From Streptomyces composti (GTDB taxonomy: Bacteria > Actinomycetota > Actinomycetes > Streptomycetales > Streptomycetaceae): 64,000 nucleotides of DNA. Positions 46,109-60,442 of this stretch are shown in pieces. The notes below the pieces were generated by a model. The model did not search any database, had not been told where the DNA came from, and was given only the letters and a program-made list of their open reading frames with translations. Each line of letters opens with the position of its first letter. Within the stretch, counting starts at the first letter, position 1. The translations under genes and the position numbers were made by a program. Where the stretch lies: positions 111,480 to 175,479 of the forward strand of contig NZ_JAATEM010000014.1 in assembly GCF_012034205.1 (NCBI RefSeq), written 5' to 3'.

Positions 46109-46315
46109 ATGTCCCTTCCGATCACCCTGGCGACCAGGGACCCGTACGCCCGCCTCGCGCGCGGCTGCCGGCCCCGTGGCTGCCGCGCGCCCGCCCGCCG
46201 GGTGCACGGCCGCCGGGTGCGCTATGTGATCGGCGACGAACCGGGGCAGGTCAACGGCATGCGATGGCAGCGGCCCGGCCGAGGGGCGCGGGGTCTTCCC
46301 GCGAGCACGTTCTGA
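46109..46315 (+). CDS. trpM: Small tryptophan-modulating protein TrpM (TrpX)
   Basis: A 68-residue basic protein (16 Arg or more; [20 protein letters not shown], then [20 protein letters not shown]) between trpC and trpB. Size and position match SCO2038 of S. coelicolor, first called trpX and then TrpM, reported to modulate tryptophan synthesis and differentiation. It has a single Trp codon near its end. I assign it by position and size, not by a known motif. Confidence 0.75.
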   Translation: MSLPITLATRDPYARLARGCRPRGCRAPARRVHGRRVRYVIGDEPGQVNGMRWQRPGRGARGLPASTF

Positions 46316-46418
46316 CGCATCCGCGGCCGGCCGTCTCCGGCACACCGGCGGCCCGGCCGTCCGTTCCCCGCCCCCACGGCGCTCAGTGTTCCGTCACGCA
46401 CTCACCGTGAGGTTTCGC

Positions 46419-47698
<1,280 letters not shown>

Positions 47699-47702
<4 letters not shown>

Positions 47703-48529
47703 GCGGGAACCTGCAGCTGCTGGCCGACACCCTCGCGGCGGCCAGGAACGAGGGCCGCGCCGCCCTCATCGCCTACCTCCCGGCCGGTTTCCCGACCGTG
47801 GACGGCGGCATCGAGGCGGTCAAGGCCGTCCTGGACAGCGGCGCCGACGTGGTCGAGGTGGGCCTGCCGCACAGCGACCCGGTGCTCGACGGTCCGGTCA
47901 TCCAGACCGCCGACGACATCGCGCTGCGCGGCGGCGTGAAGATCGCGGACGTGATGCGCACGGTGCGCGAGGCGCACGCCGCCACCGGCAAGCCGGTCCT
48001 GGTCATGACCTACTGGAACCCCGTCGACCGCTACGGCGTGGAGCGCTTCACCGCCGAGCTGGCCGAGGCGGGCGGCGCCGGCTGCATCCTGCCGGACCTG
48101 CCGGTGCAGGAGTCCGCGCTGTGGCGGGAGCACGCCGAGAAGCACAACCTGGCGACCGTGTTCGTGGTGGCGCCCAGCAGCAAGGACGCCCGGCTCGCCG
48201 AGATCACCGCGGCGGGCAGCGGCTTCGTCTACGCGGCCTCCCTGATGGGCGTCACCGGCACCCGTGAGTCGGTCAGCTCGCAGGCCGAGGACCTGGTGCG
48301 GCGCACCCGGGCCACCGGCACCGGCCTGCCGGTCTGCGTGGGCCTCGGCGTCTCCAACGCGGCCCAGGCCGCCGAGGTGGCGGGCTTCGCCGACGGCGTG
48401 ATCGTCGGCTCGGCCTTCGTCAAGCGGATGCTCGACGCCCCCGACGAGGCCGCGGGCCTCGCCGCGGTCCGCGAACTCGCCGCCGACCTGGCCGAGGGCG
48501 TGCGCGGACGGGCGCCGCAGGCCGGATAG
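47699..48529 (+). CDS. trpA: Tryptophan synthase alpha subunit
   Basis: A 276-residue barrel. The two catalytic acids of the family are in [19 protein letters not shown] (Glu and the later Asp), where PHSDP replaces the more common PFSDP. It cleaves indole-3-glycerol phosphate to indole. GTG 47699 overlaps trpB. A hairpin terminator follows at 48591. Confidence 0.96.
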
Positions 48530-48590
48530 CCGGGCCGGCGGCGGCAGCCGCGGCCAGTCGCACGCGTCCCTCGTAAGGGTGGACCTGGGG

Positions 48591-48617
48591 CCGGGGAGGC
48601 GCGGTGCGCCTCCCCGG
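48591..48617 (+). terminator. Terminator of the trpCMBA operon
   Basis: A perfect 12-bp stem (48591-48602 with 48606-48617) with a 3-base loop lies 61 bp past the trpA stop and just before the next gene's start. Confidence 0.75.
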
Positions 48618-48632
48618 TTCGTTCTGCGGGGT

Positions 48633-49406
48633 GTGAGCGAGAAGAACCGTGACGGAAAGCGCACCGCCCGGGAGCGGCTGGCGATCGAGCGTGAGAAGCA
48701 GAAGGCCGCCGAGAAGCGGCGCCGCACCCTGATCGTGGGGGCGAGCGTGGTCTGTGTCCTGGGCCTCGCGGCGGTGATCGGCGTGGTCGCCGCCAACGCC
48801 GGGAAGGACGAGGGCAGCGACTCCGCGGGCCCGGTCGTGGCGCCCTCCGGCGCCCTCGGCGAGGACGCGCTCGCCATCCCGGTCGGCAAGGAGGACGCCA
48901 AGTCCACGCTCACGGTGTGGGAGGACTTCCGCTGCCCGGCCTGCAAGTCCTTCGAGCTGGCCTACCGCCCCACGCTGCACGAGCTGACCGAGTCCGGTGA
49001 CCTCAAGATCGAGTACCGCCTGGTCACCCTCATCGACGGCAACCTGGGCGGCACCGGCTCCCGCAACGCCGCCAACGCCGCGGCCTGCGCCCAGGACGCG
49101 GGCAAGTTCGCCGCGTACCACGACGTGCTCTTCGACAACCAGCCGCCCGAGACGGACGACGCCTTCTCCGACAACGCCAAGCTGATCGAGCTGGCAGGCA
49201 AGGTGCGCGGCCTCGACACGCCCGCCTTCCGCTCCTGTGTGGAGGACGGCAAGCACAACAGCTGGGTCGTGAAGTCCAACGACGCCTTCCAGAAGGGCGG
49301 CTTCTCGGGCACCCCGACCGTGCTCTTCGACGGCAAGAACATCTACGAGGACCGATCGATGACACCGGAGAAGCTGAAGAAGATGGTGCAGGAGGCGAAC
49401 CGCTAG
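48633..49406 (+). CDS. Membrane-anchored DsbA-like thioredoxin-fold protein (second copy)
   Basis: A 257-residue protein (GTG 48633) with the same plan as the product of 18870-19670: a basic cytoplasmic N-terminus (residues 1-31), one membrane helix (32-54) and an extracellular DsbA domain. The redox motif is CPAC (Cys101, Cys104), and the cis-Pro loop is SGTPTVLFDG. Two further cysteines (AAACAQDAG and RSCVEDG) could form a second disulfide. It precedes lgt by 89 bp. Confidence 0.9.
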   Translation: MSEKNRDGKRTARERLAIEREKQKAAEKRRRTLIVGASVVCVLGLAAVIGVVAANAGKDEGSDSAGPVVAPSGALGEDALAIPVGKEDAKSTLTVWEDFRCPACKSFELAYRPTLHELTESGDLKIEYRLVTLIDGNLGGTGSRNAANAAACAQDAGKFAAYHDVLFDNQPPETDDAFSDNAKLIELAGKVRGLDTPAFRSCVEDGKHNSWVVKSNDAFQKGGFSGTPTVLFDGKNIYEDRSMTPEKLKKMVQEANR

Positions 49407-49495
49407 GTGCGCGAGGCCGGCACGGGCCCTGTTATGGAGCCGTAGCCGGGCTGCCTGCCGTGTGCCGGGCCCGGCACGGTAGCGTCGACCTTGCC

Positions 49496-50473
49496 ATGGA
49501 ACTTGCCTACATTCCCAGCCCGTCGAGCGGGGTGCTGTACCTCGGCCCCGTTCCGCTGCGCGGCTACGCGTTCTGCATCATCATCGGCGTCTTCGTTGCC
49601 GTCTGGCTCGGCAACAAGCGCTGGATCGCCCGGGGCGGACGGGCCGGCACGGTGGCCGACATCGCTGTCTGGGCCGTCCCGTTCGGCCTGATCGGCGGAA
49701 GGCTCTACCACGTCGTCACGGACTACGAGCTGTACTTCAGCGAGGGCCGCAACTGGGTGGACGCCTTCAAGATCTGGGAGGGCGGTCTCGGCATCTGGGG
49801 CGCGATCGCGCTCGGCGCGCTGGGCGCCTGGATCGGCTGCCGGCGCCGGGGCATCCCGCTGCCCGCCTACGCCGACGCGGTCGCGCCGGGCATCGCCCTG
49901 GCGCAGGCCCTCGGACGCTGGGGCAACTGGTTCAACCAGGAGCTCTACGGACGGGCCACCGACCTGCCGTGGGCACTGGAGATCACGTCCTCCGCCGACG
50001 GGCGGGTGCCCGGCACCTACCACCCGACCTTCCTGTACGAGTCGCTGTGGTGCGTGGGCGTGGCGCTGCTGGTGATCTGGGCCGACCGCAGGTTCCGGCT
50101 GGGGCACGGGCGGGCGTTCGCGCTGTATGTCGCCGCCTACTGCACGGGCCGGTTCTGGATCGAGTACATGCGGGTCGACGAGGCCCACCACATCCTGGGT
50201 CTGCGGCTGAACAACTGGACGTCGATCCTGGTGTTCCTGCTGGCGGTTCTGTACATCGTGCTCTCCGCCAGGAAGCGGCCCGGCCGCGAGGCGGTCGTGG
50301 AACCCGCCGCCGTGGGCTCCGCGGGTTCCGCGGCCGAGGGCGAGGAGGCCACCGGGGACACCGACGGCGAGGTGTCGCTGCGCAAGAGCGAGGCCGGTGG
50401 CACCGTGGCCGCGGACAGCGACAAGGACGAGGCGGCCGACAAGGACGGGGCGGGCTCGGCAAAGAAGCGCTGA
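49496..50473 (+). CDS. lgt: Prolipoprotein diacylglyceryl transferase
   Basis: A 325-residue membrane enzyme that attaches diacylglycerol to the lipobox cysteine of prolipoproteins, the step before LspA (10448). About seven hydrophobic segments are seen. Conserved elements: GGRLYHVVTDYE, WEGGLGIWGA and ALGRWGNWFNQELYGR. The last 60 residues are a hydrophilic acidic tail (EGEEATGDTDGEVSLRKSEA) usual in actinobacteria. ATG 49496 is chosen; the frame extends to 49460 without support. A terminator follows. Confidence 0.95.
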   Translation: MELAYIPSPSSGVLYLGPVPLRGYAFCIIIGVFVAVWLGNKRWIARGGRAGTVADIAVWAVPFGLIGGRLYHVVTDYELYFSEGRNWVDAFKIWEGGLGIWGAIALGALGAWIGCRRRGIPLPAYADAVAPGIALAQALGRWGNWFNQELYGRATDLPWALEITSSADGRVPGTYHPTFLYESLWCVGVALLVIWADRRFRLGHGRAFALYVAAYCTGRFWIEYMRVDEAHHILGLRLNNWTSILVFLLAVLYIVLSARKRPGREAVVEPAAVGSAGSAAEGEEATGDTDGEVSLRKSEAGGTVAADSDKDEAADKDGAGSAKKR

Positions 50474-50779
50474 CGCCAGACCGTCCGCCGTACGCGCGCG
50501 AGGGCGCCCGGACACTCTCCGGGCGCCCTCGGTGTCTCTGCGGGGCGTGCGGCGCGTGCGGGCGCGTCACCCGACCCCGGCCCCCGGCCTCGGCCACACC
50601 CGGCCGACGCGCTGCCGAGGTGCTGTGCGAGAGTGCGCGTGGTGATCGGAAACGGAGAAACCGCAGGTTAGCGCAGCCTTTCCTTGCTGGCGGCGAGCCC
50701 GCCGGAGGCGTAGATTAGTGGTCGTCGAAAAGTAGAACCAGTCCAAAGAAGTGGCGACCCGACGACTCTGGGGGATCGT
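50474..50779. other. Intergenic region between lgt and the VIT1-like gene
   Basis: This 306-bp stretch holds the lgt terminator (50499-50531), a less GC-rich segment near 50640-50760 and a 7-bp inverted repeat, GTCGTCG (50721-50727) with CGACGAC (50760-50766), close to the downstream start. The sequence near 50664-50682 loosely resembles an iron box (about 10 of 19 positions). No gene is evident. Confidence 0.5.
50499..50531 (+). terminator. Terminator of lgt
   Basis: A perfect 14-bp stem with a 5-base loop (50499-50512 with 50518-50531), 25 bp past the lgt stop. Confidence 0.83.
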
Positions 50780-51511
50780 ATGGCCATCATCGAGACCGAA
50801 GCCGTCCTGCACGACGCCCACCGTGACAACCACACGCACCGGGACGTCAACGGAGGCTGGCTGCGGCCCGCGGTGTTCGGCGCCATGGACGGCCTGGTCT
50901 CCAACCTCGCCCTGATGACCGGGGTGGCCGGCGGCTCGGCGAGCCAGCAGACCGTGGTGCTCAGCGGCCTCGCCGGACTCGCGGCCGGCGCCTTCTCCAT
51001 GGCGGCCGGCGAGTACACCTCCGTCGCCTCCCAGCGCGAGCTGGTCGAGGCCGAGCTGGACGTGGAGCGCCGGGAGCTGCGCCGCCACCCCAAGGACGAG
51101 GAGGCCGAGCTGGCCGCGCTCTACCAGGCCCGCGGGGTCGAGCCCGAGCTGGCGCGCGAGGTGGCGCGGCAGCTGTCCAAGGACCCCGAGCAGGCCCTGG
51201 AGATTCACGCCCGCGAGGAGCTGGGCGTGGACCCCGGCGACCTGCCCTCGCCCACCGTCGCCGCCTTGTCCAGCTTCGGCTCCTTCGCGCTGGGCGCCCT
51301 GCTGCCCGTGCTGCCCTACCTGCTCGGCGCGAGCAGCATCTGGCCGGCCGTGGTGGTGGCGCTGCTGGGGCTGTTCCTGTGCGGTGCCGTGGTGGCCAAG
51401 GTGACGGCGCGGACCTGGTGGTTCAGCGGGCTGCGGCAGCTCGCCCTCGGCGGGGCCGCGGCCGGTGTGACGTACGCCCTGGGCTCCCTGTTCGGAACGG
51501 CCATAGGATGA
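50780..51511 (+). CDS. VIT1/CCC1-family metal transporter
   Basis: A 243-residue membrane protein of the vacuolar iron transporter family, which moves Fe2+ or Mn2+ in exchange for protons. The first helix has VFGAMDGLVSNLALMTGVAG with the family Asp; MAAGEYTSVASQRELVEAEL begins the cytoplasmic metal-binding helices (rich in Glu and Gln), and three more hydrophobic segments follow. ATG 50780 follows GGGGG. Confidence 0.92.
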   Translation: MAIIETEAVLHDAHRDNHTHRDVNGGWLRPAVFGAMDGLVSNLALMTGVAGGSASQQTVVLSGLAGLAAGAFSMAAGEYTSVASQRELVEAELDVERRELRRHPKDEEAELAALYQARGVEPELAREVARQLSKDPEQALEIHAREELGVDPGDLPSPTVAALSSFGSFALGALLPVLPYLLGASSIWPAVVVALLGLFLCGAVVAKVTARTWWFSGLRQLALGGAAAGVTYALGSLFGTAIG

Positions 51512-51884
51512 CCCGGCCCGGTACTATGCGACAGCCCGCATAGATTTTCATTACTCGCTGGTTTCGACCGCGTGACAACTGGGCATGAGCCGTAAGCACT
51601 GCGGGCAATGAGGCCCCCAGTGCGTCCGTGGGGCGGGCGACGAGGCCCGCTCCGCGCCCCGGACCGGCGGACACCGATCTGTCCCGCCCGGTCCCCCCAC
51701 TTCCACCGCCAGGCGCGCAACCCTGTCGCGACCCCCGGCGGTGTCCGCATGCTGGAATGGGATATCCCGGTTCCCGAGAACCAGTCCATCATGTAACCTG
51801 CGTGAAATTTCGCATCCCAACGCAGAGGGCCAACGTCGTCCCTCGGCACCTTGCACATGCCACATGACGACGACGGGAGAGCCG
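51512..51884 (+). promoter_or_regulatory. Long upstream region of gltB
   Basis: This 373-bp region carries no convincing gene. Seen in it: a perfect 7-bp inverted repeat CTATGCG/CGCATAG (51524-51530, 51537-51543) directly after the transporter stop; a hairpin GCACTG/CAGTGC (51596-51623) with GGGC/GCCC inside; and a GlnR-like half-site pair at 51793-51808. The gltB ribosome site GGAGA lies at 51876-51880. The first repeat may be a terminator or operator. Confidence 0.55.
51793..51808 (+). promoter_or_regulatory. Candidate GlnR-type operator upstream of gltB
   Basis: GTAAC, six bases, then GAAAT. The Streptomyces GlnR element is gTnAC-n6-GaAAC, so the match is complete in the first half and four of five in the second. 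It lies 77 bp before the gltB ATG. GlnR control of glutamate synthase would fit nitrogen regulation, but this is inference from the site alone. Confidence 0.4.
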
Positions 51885-56472
<4,588 letters not shown>

Positions 56473-56480
<8 letters not shown>

Positions 56481-57936
56481 CCCGAAGGGCTTTCTGAACC
56501 ACGGCCGCGAGGTCGCCAAGTCCCGTCCGGTCGCGGAGCGCGTCAAGGACTGGAACGAGGTCTACGTCCCCGGCTCCCTGCTGCCGATCATCAGCAAGCA
56601 GGCCAGCCGGTGCATGGACTGCGGCATCCCGTTCTGCCACAACGGCTGCCCGCTCGGGAACCTCATCCCCGAGTGGAACGACTACGCCTACCGCGAGGAC
56701 TGGCAGGCCGCGTCCGAGCGGCTGCACGCCACCAACAACTTCCCGGAGTTCACCGGGCGGCTGTGCCCCGCTCCGTGCGAGTCGGCGTGCGTGCTCGGCA
56801 TCAACCAGCCGCCGGTCACCATCAAGAACGTCGAGGTCTCGATCATCGACAAGGCGTGGGAGTCCGGCAATGTCGCGCCGCAGATCCCCGAGCGGCTGTC
56901 CGGCAAGACGGTCGCGGTCGTCGGCTCCGGCCCGGCCGGTCTGGCCGCCGCCCAGCAGCTGACCCGGGCCGGCCACACGGTCGCCGTCTACGAGCGCGCG
57001 GACCGCATCGGAGGCCTCCTCCGGTACGGCATCCCCGAGTTCAAGATGGAGAAGCGGCACATCAACCGCCGGATCGAGCAGATGCGGGCGGAGGGCACGA
57101 AGTTCCGCACCGGCATCGAGATCGGCCGGGACATGCCGGCGACCGCGCTGCGCAAGCGGTACGACGCCGTGGTCCTCGCCGTCGGTGCCACCACCCCGCG
57201 GGACCTGCCGGTGCCGGGCCGTGAGCTCAAGGGCATCTACCAGGCCATGGAGTACCTGCCGCTGGCCAACAAGGTCCAGGAGGGCGACTACGTCACCTCC
57301 CCGGTCTCCGCCGAGGGCAAGCACGTGGTGGTGATCGGCGGCGGTGACACCGGTGCCGACTGCGTGGGCACCGCCCACCGCCAGGGCGCGGCCTCCGTCA
57401 CCCAGCTGGAGATCATGCCCCGCCCGAACGACGAGCGGGACCCGGTCACCCAGCCGTGGCCGACCTTCCCCATGCTCTACAAGGTCACCAGCGCGCACGA
57501 GGAGGGCGGCGAGCGGGTCTACTCCGTCTCCACCACCCACTTCGAGGGCGACGAGGACGGCAACGTCCAGTGGCTGCACATGACCGAGGTGGAGTTCGTC
57601 GACGGCAAGCTCCAGCAGAAGCCGGGCACCGAGCGCAAGATCCCCGCCCAGCTGGTCACGCTGGCCATGGGCTTCACCGGCACGGACCGGGAGAACGGCC
57701 TGGTCGAGCAGTTCGGCCTGGAACTGGACGAGCGGGGTAACATCGCCCGCGACGCCGACTTCCAGACCAACGTCCCCGGCGTGTTCGTCGCCGGTGACGC
57801 GGGCCGCGGCCAGTCGCTCATCGTCTGGGCGATCGCCGAGGGCCGGTCCGCCGCACGGGCCTGCGACCGGTACCTGACCGGGGCCAGCGATCTGCCGGCG
57901 CCGATCCGCCCGACCGACCGGGCCCTGGCGGTCTGA
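56473..57936 (+). CDS. gltD: Glutamate synthase small subunit
   Basis: A 487-residue flavoprotein that passes electrons from NADPH to GltB. N-terminal 4Fe-4S cysteines: [17 protein letters not shown] and [16 protein letters not shown] site [20 protein letters not shown] site [16 protein letters not shown], and the C-terminal [20 protein letters not shown] 56473 overlaps the gltB stop, ensuring balanced synthesis. Confidence 0.96.
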
Positions 57937-57988
57937 CGGCACCCGCACAACCCCAAGGACGTCCCGCACAAAGGCGTGCGGAACACTG

Positions 57989-58034
57989 ACGGCGCCTGCC
58001 TCCCGTCCCCGACCGGACACTGGGCAGGCGCCGT
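57989..58034 (+). terminator. Terminator of gltBD
   Basis: ACGGCGCCTGCC (57989-58000) pairs perfectly with GGCAGGCGCCGT (58023-58034), a 12-bp stem with a 22-base loop, 53 bp past the gltD stop. Confidence 0.7.
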
Positions 58035-58094
58035 CGCACGTCCGGACGCCCCACGGCCCGCCGCCGGCGACCCGGTGGCAGAGGACGCCGGGAC

Positions 58095-58560
58095 TCAGCC
58101 GCCGTGGGCCACCAGGGCCCGGCACTCCTGCGGGGTGCCCCAGGCCGTGCGCAGGCGCGGGCCTGGTGAGCCGCAGGGGCAGGTCGTACTCCGCCGTGCA
58201 GCCGATCGCGCCGTGCAGCGGAAGCGCCGTGCGGACCGAGCCGTACGCCGCCTCACAGGCGGCGGCCTTCGCCGCGGCCACGTCCTCCGGGGTCATGGTC
58301 AGGGCCGCCCCGAGGACCAGCGGGCGGGCGAGGTGCGGGGCGATCGCGGAGTACGCGAGCCGGTGCCCGGCCCTCTGGAAGGAACCCACCGGGACGCCGA
58401 ACCGGGTGCGCTGCCGGACGTGGGCGACGGTCCGGTCGAGCAGCGCGAGGCCCACGCCCGGCGCCTGCGCCGCCGTGGCCGGGCGGGCCCGGGTCACGGC
58501 CGGGGGCAGGGCGGGGCGGTGGTGAGCAGCTTCACCGCCGGGGGAGAGGAGGGTGAGCCG
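58095..58560 (-). pseudogene. Acyl-CoA dehydrogenase C-terminal relic, frameshifted
   Basis: On the minus strand one frame encodes a typical acyl-CoA dehydrogenase C-terminal domain: GVGLALLDRTVAHVRQRTRF, GVPVGSFQRAGHRLAYSAIA, then AAYGSVRTALPLHGAIGCTA and EYDLPLRL. Near 58160-58175 the similarity jumps to the next frame, which gives RLRTAWGTPQECRALVAHGG and stops at TGA 58097-58095, the expected end of this family. A single indel therefore breaks the gene. No N-terminal FAD-binding half or start is recognisable upstream. Confidence 0.7.
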
Positions 58561-58832
58561 GCGCGCCGGGTCGGGGCCGGACCGGACCGGCCCGTGCCCG
58601 GGGCCGGCCGCAGGCCCTCGGCGGACCAGGGGCCGGCGTCCCGGCACCACCACCGGCAAGGGCACCCGCCTCACCCCCGAGGAGGCCGACGAGACGGCCC
58701 GCACCCTGCCGGCGGCGGCCCGGGCCCCGGAGCGGGTGGACGGGGATCGATGACGACCGGGCCCGTCGCCTGCTCGGAGGCAGCGGGCGGCCCCGTCGGC
58801 GTCTCGGGTGAGGGGCCGGCCCGGCCGCCGTC
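58561..58832. other. Gene-free, degenerate region
   Basis: About 270 bp of very GC-rich sequence between the acyl-CoA dehydrogenase relic and the next gene. Frames are open by composition, but none has a ribosome site and a recognisable product. A plus-strand fragment (58650-58750, KGTRLTPEEADETARTLPAA) looks protein-like, yet has no family and no plausible start. It is probably the rest of the decayed locus. Confidence 0.45.
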
Positions 58833-59732
58833 TCAGGTGTCGCACTCCAGCACCGTCCGGCACAGCCCGCAACGGGCCCGCACCCGGCCCCGGACCGGGA
58901 TCCGGATGCGCTGATGACACGTCGGGCACGGGAAGGACACCCGCAGCGAGCCGTGGCCGGCCGGGGTGAACGCGTAGGGCGCGTCGGCGCGGGACGGGGC
59001 GGCGCCGGGGAAGTCCTGGGCGTGACGGCGGTCGCGGGCGTAGCGGCGGCGGCCCGCCCAGCCCGCCGCCGTCAGCGGGGGCTGCTGCTCGTCGCGCCGG
59101 GCCAGTGCCATGCCCTTGCCGTACGCCTCGTACGCCTGCGGGCTGGTGAACCACACCGCGGGGTCCTCGCCGAACAGCAGCGAGCGTTTGGCCAGCACGT
59201 ACCCGAACTCCTCCGGGGTGAGGTACCCGAGCTTCTGCGAGGAGGCCCCGTCCTCCCGGAACGCGTCGAGCAGCAGCCAGCCCGCGCCCAGATAGGTCGC
59301 CGCGGTGTCGGTGAGGATCTCGTTGTCCCGGGTGCCGGGGAACGAGAGGCCGAGGCGGTGCAGATAGACGTGCATCACCTCGTGCGCGAGGGCCGCCCCG
59401 ATGTCCCGCCGGTGCGTGCGGAATCGGTCGTTCAGCTCCACGAAGTACTCGGGCCCGGAGGTGAGTTCGATGTTCGCCGCATGCGTCATCTCGCGGAAGC
59501 AGACCACCAGGCGCGCGTCCGGCAGGCGGTAGTGCCGCACGATCTCCCGCGCCACCCGGTGCGCGCCCAGATGCAGGTCGTCCACGTCGGAGAAGGCCAC
59601 GTCCGCCGGGGCGACGCTGGTGTCGAAGGTGCGGATCGTCTCGTACGAAAGGCGCCGGTACAGCGCGGTGACGGCCGCCCGCACCGTCCCGAGGTGTGGA
59701 TAGCCGTGCTCGACCGGTCCGCCGTTCGCCAC
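58833..59732 (-). CDS. Zinc metalloprotease-like protein with C-terminal zinc ribbon
   Basis: A 299-residue protein (GTG 59732). Residues 113-125 read ALAHEVMHVYLHR, an HExxH zinc site (His117, Glu118, His121); the Glu in DNEILTDTAATYLG (near 138) is the probable third ligand. The last 31 residues form a zinc ribbon with Cys269, Cys272, Cys288 and Cys291. No signal peptide or membrane helix is seen, so it acts in the cytoplasm. Substrate unknown. Confidence 0.82.
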   Translation of the reverse strand: MANGGPVEHGYPHLGTVRAAVTALYRRLSYETIRTFDTSVAPADVAFSDVDDLHLGAHRVAREIVRHYRLPDARLVVCFREMTHAANIELTSGPEYFVELNDRFRTHRRDIGAALAHEVMHVYLHRLGLSFPGTRDNEILTDTAATYLGAGWLLLDAFREDGASSQKLGYLTPEEFGYVLAKRSLLFGEDPAVWFTSPQAYEAYGKGMALARRDEQQPPLTAAGWAGRRRYARDRRHAQDFPGAAPSRADAPYAFTPAGHGSLRVSFPCPTCHQRIRIPVRGRVRARCGLCRTVLECDT

Positions 59733-59892
59733 GCCTCACCCCCGGACGCCTGAACCCGTCTTCCACTGTACGGGCCGGCACCCCGCCCGCAGCGGAGGCG
59801 AGCGGCACGGAGCCGTGGCGCGGCGCGCGGGCCGCGCCACGTGCTGAGACGGCCCGCTGCCGGGCGCCCCGCGCGCCGTAGGCTGGCCCACC

Positions 59893-60276
59893 ATGACCAC
59901 CAGCAACACCGGTTCCCCGGGCGGCGGGATCGACCCGGCCGTGCACGAGGAGCTCACCCGGCTGCGGGACAGCATCGACAACATCGACGCGGCCGTCGTC
60001 CACATGCTCGCCGAGCGCTTCAAGTGCACCCAGCAGGTCGGCCGGCTCAAGGCCGAGCACCGGCTGCCGCCCGCCGACCCGGCCCGCGAGGCCCGCCAGA
60101 TCGCCCGGCTGCGCGCCCTCGCCGAGGACGCCAAGCTCGACCCGGCCTTCGCCGAGAAGTTCCTCAACTTCATCGTCGCGGAGGTGATCCGGCACCACGA
60201 ACGGATCGCCGACGACACCCTGGGCGGCTCGGCCCGTACCGGCGGCCGGACCCGCACACCCGTCCAGGGGGAGTGA
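59893..60276 (+). CDS. Chorismate mutase, AroQ type
   Basis: A 127-residue helical chorismate mutase that makes prephenate for phenylalanine and tyrosine. Typical positions: LRDSIDNIDAAVVHMLAERF (first helix with Arg and Asp), the Lys in TQQVGRLKAEHRLPPADP, and ARQIARLRALAE. It ends in a disordered Gly/Thr/Arg tail. It has no secretion signal. It competes with TrpE for chorismate, but it is some 16 kb away and not co-transcribed with trpE. Confidence 0.92.
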   Translation: MTTSNTGSPGGGIDPAVHEELTRLRDSIDNIDAAVVHMLAERFKCTQQVGRLKAEHRLPPADPAREARQIARLRALAEDAKLDPAFAEKFLNFIVAEVIRHHERIADDTLGGSARTGGRTRTPVQGE

Positions 60277-60442
60277 CAGGGCGGCCCGGGCGCGGCATGC
60301 TGCTGTGCACTCCCCGTCAGCCGACGAGCACCACGCGTCAGCGCCGACAGGGTGTCCGCACCCCCGGGGACAGCACCACGGTCCATGCCCGGTCCACCAG
60401 CCGGACCGCACATTGGTCCCTTACGAGGAGGGACGGTCCGCC

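Noticed and set aside
51741..51884. 48-residue extension of GltB
   Set aside because: It runs through the leader with the GlnR-like site and lacks a ribosome site; the propeptide from 51885 already has the usual length.
58553..58753. 66-codon plus-strand frame in the decayed region
   Set aside because: No ribosome site or family; the stretch is more simply explained as degenerate sequence next to the acyl-CoA dehydrogenase relic.
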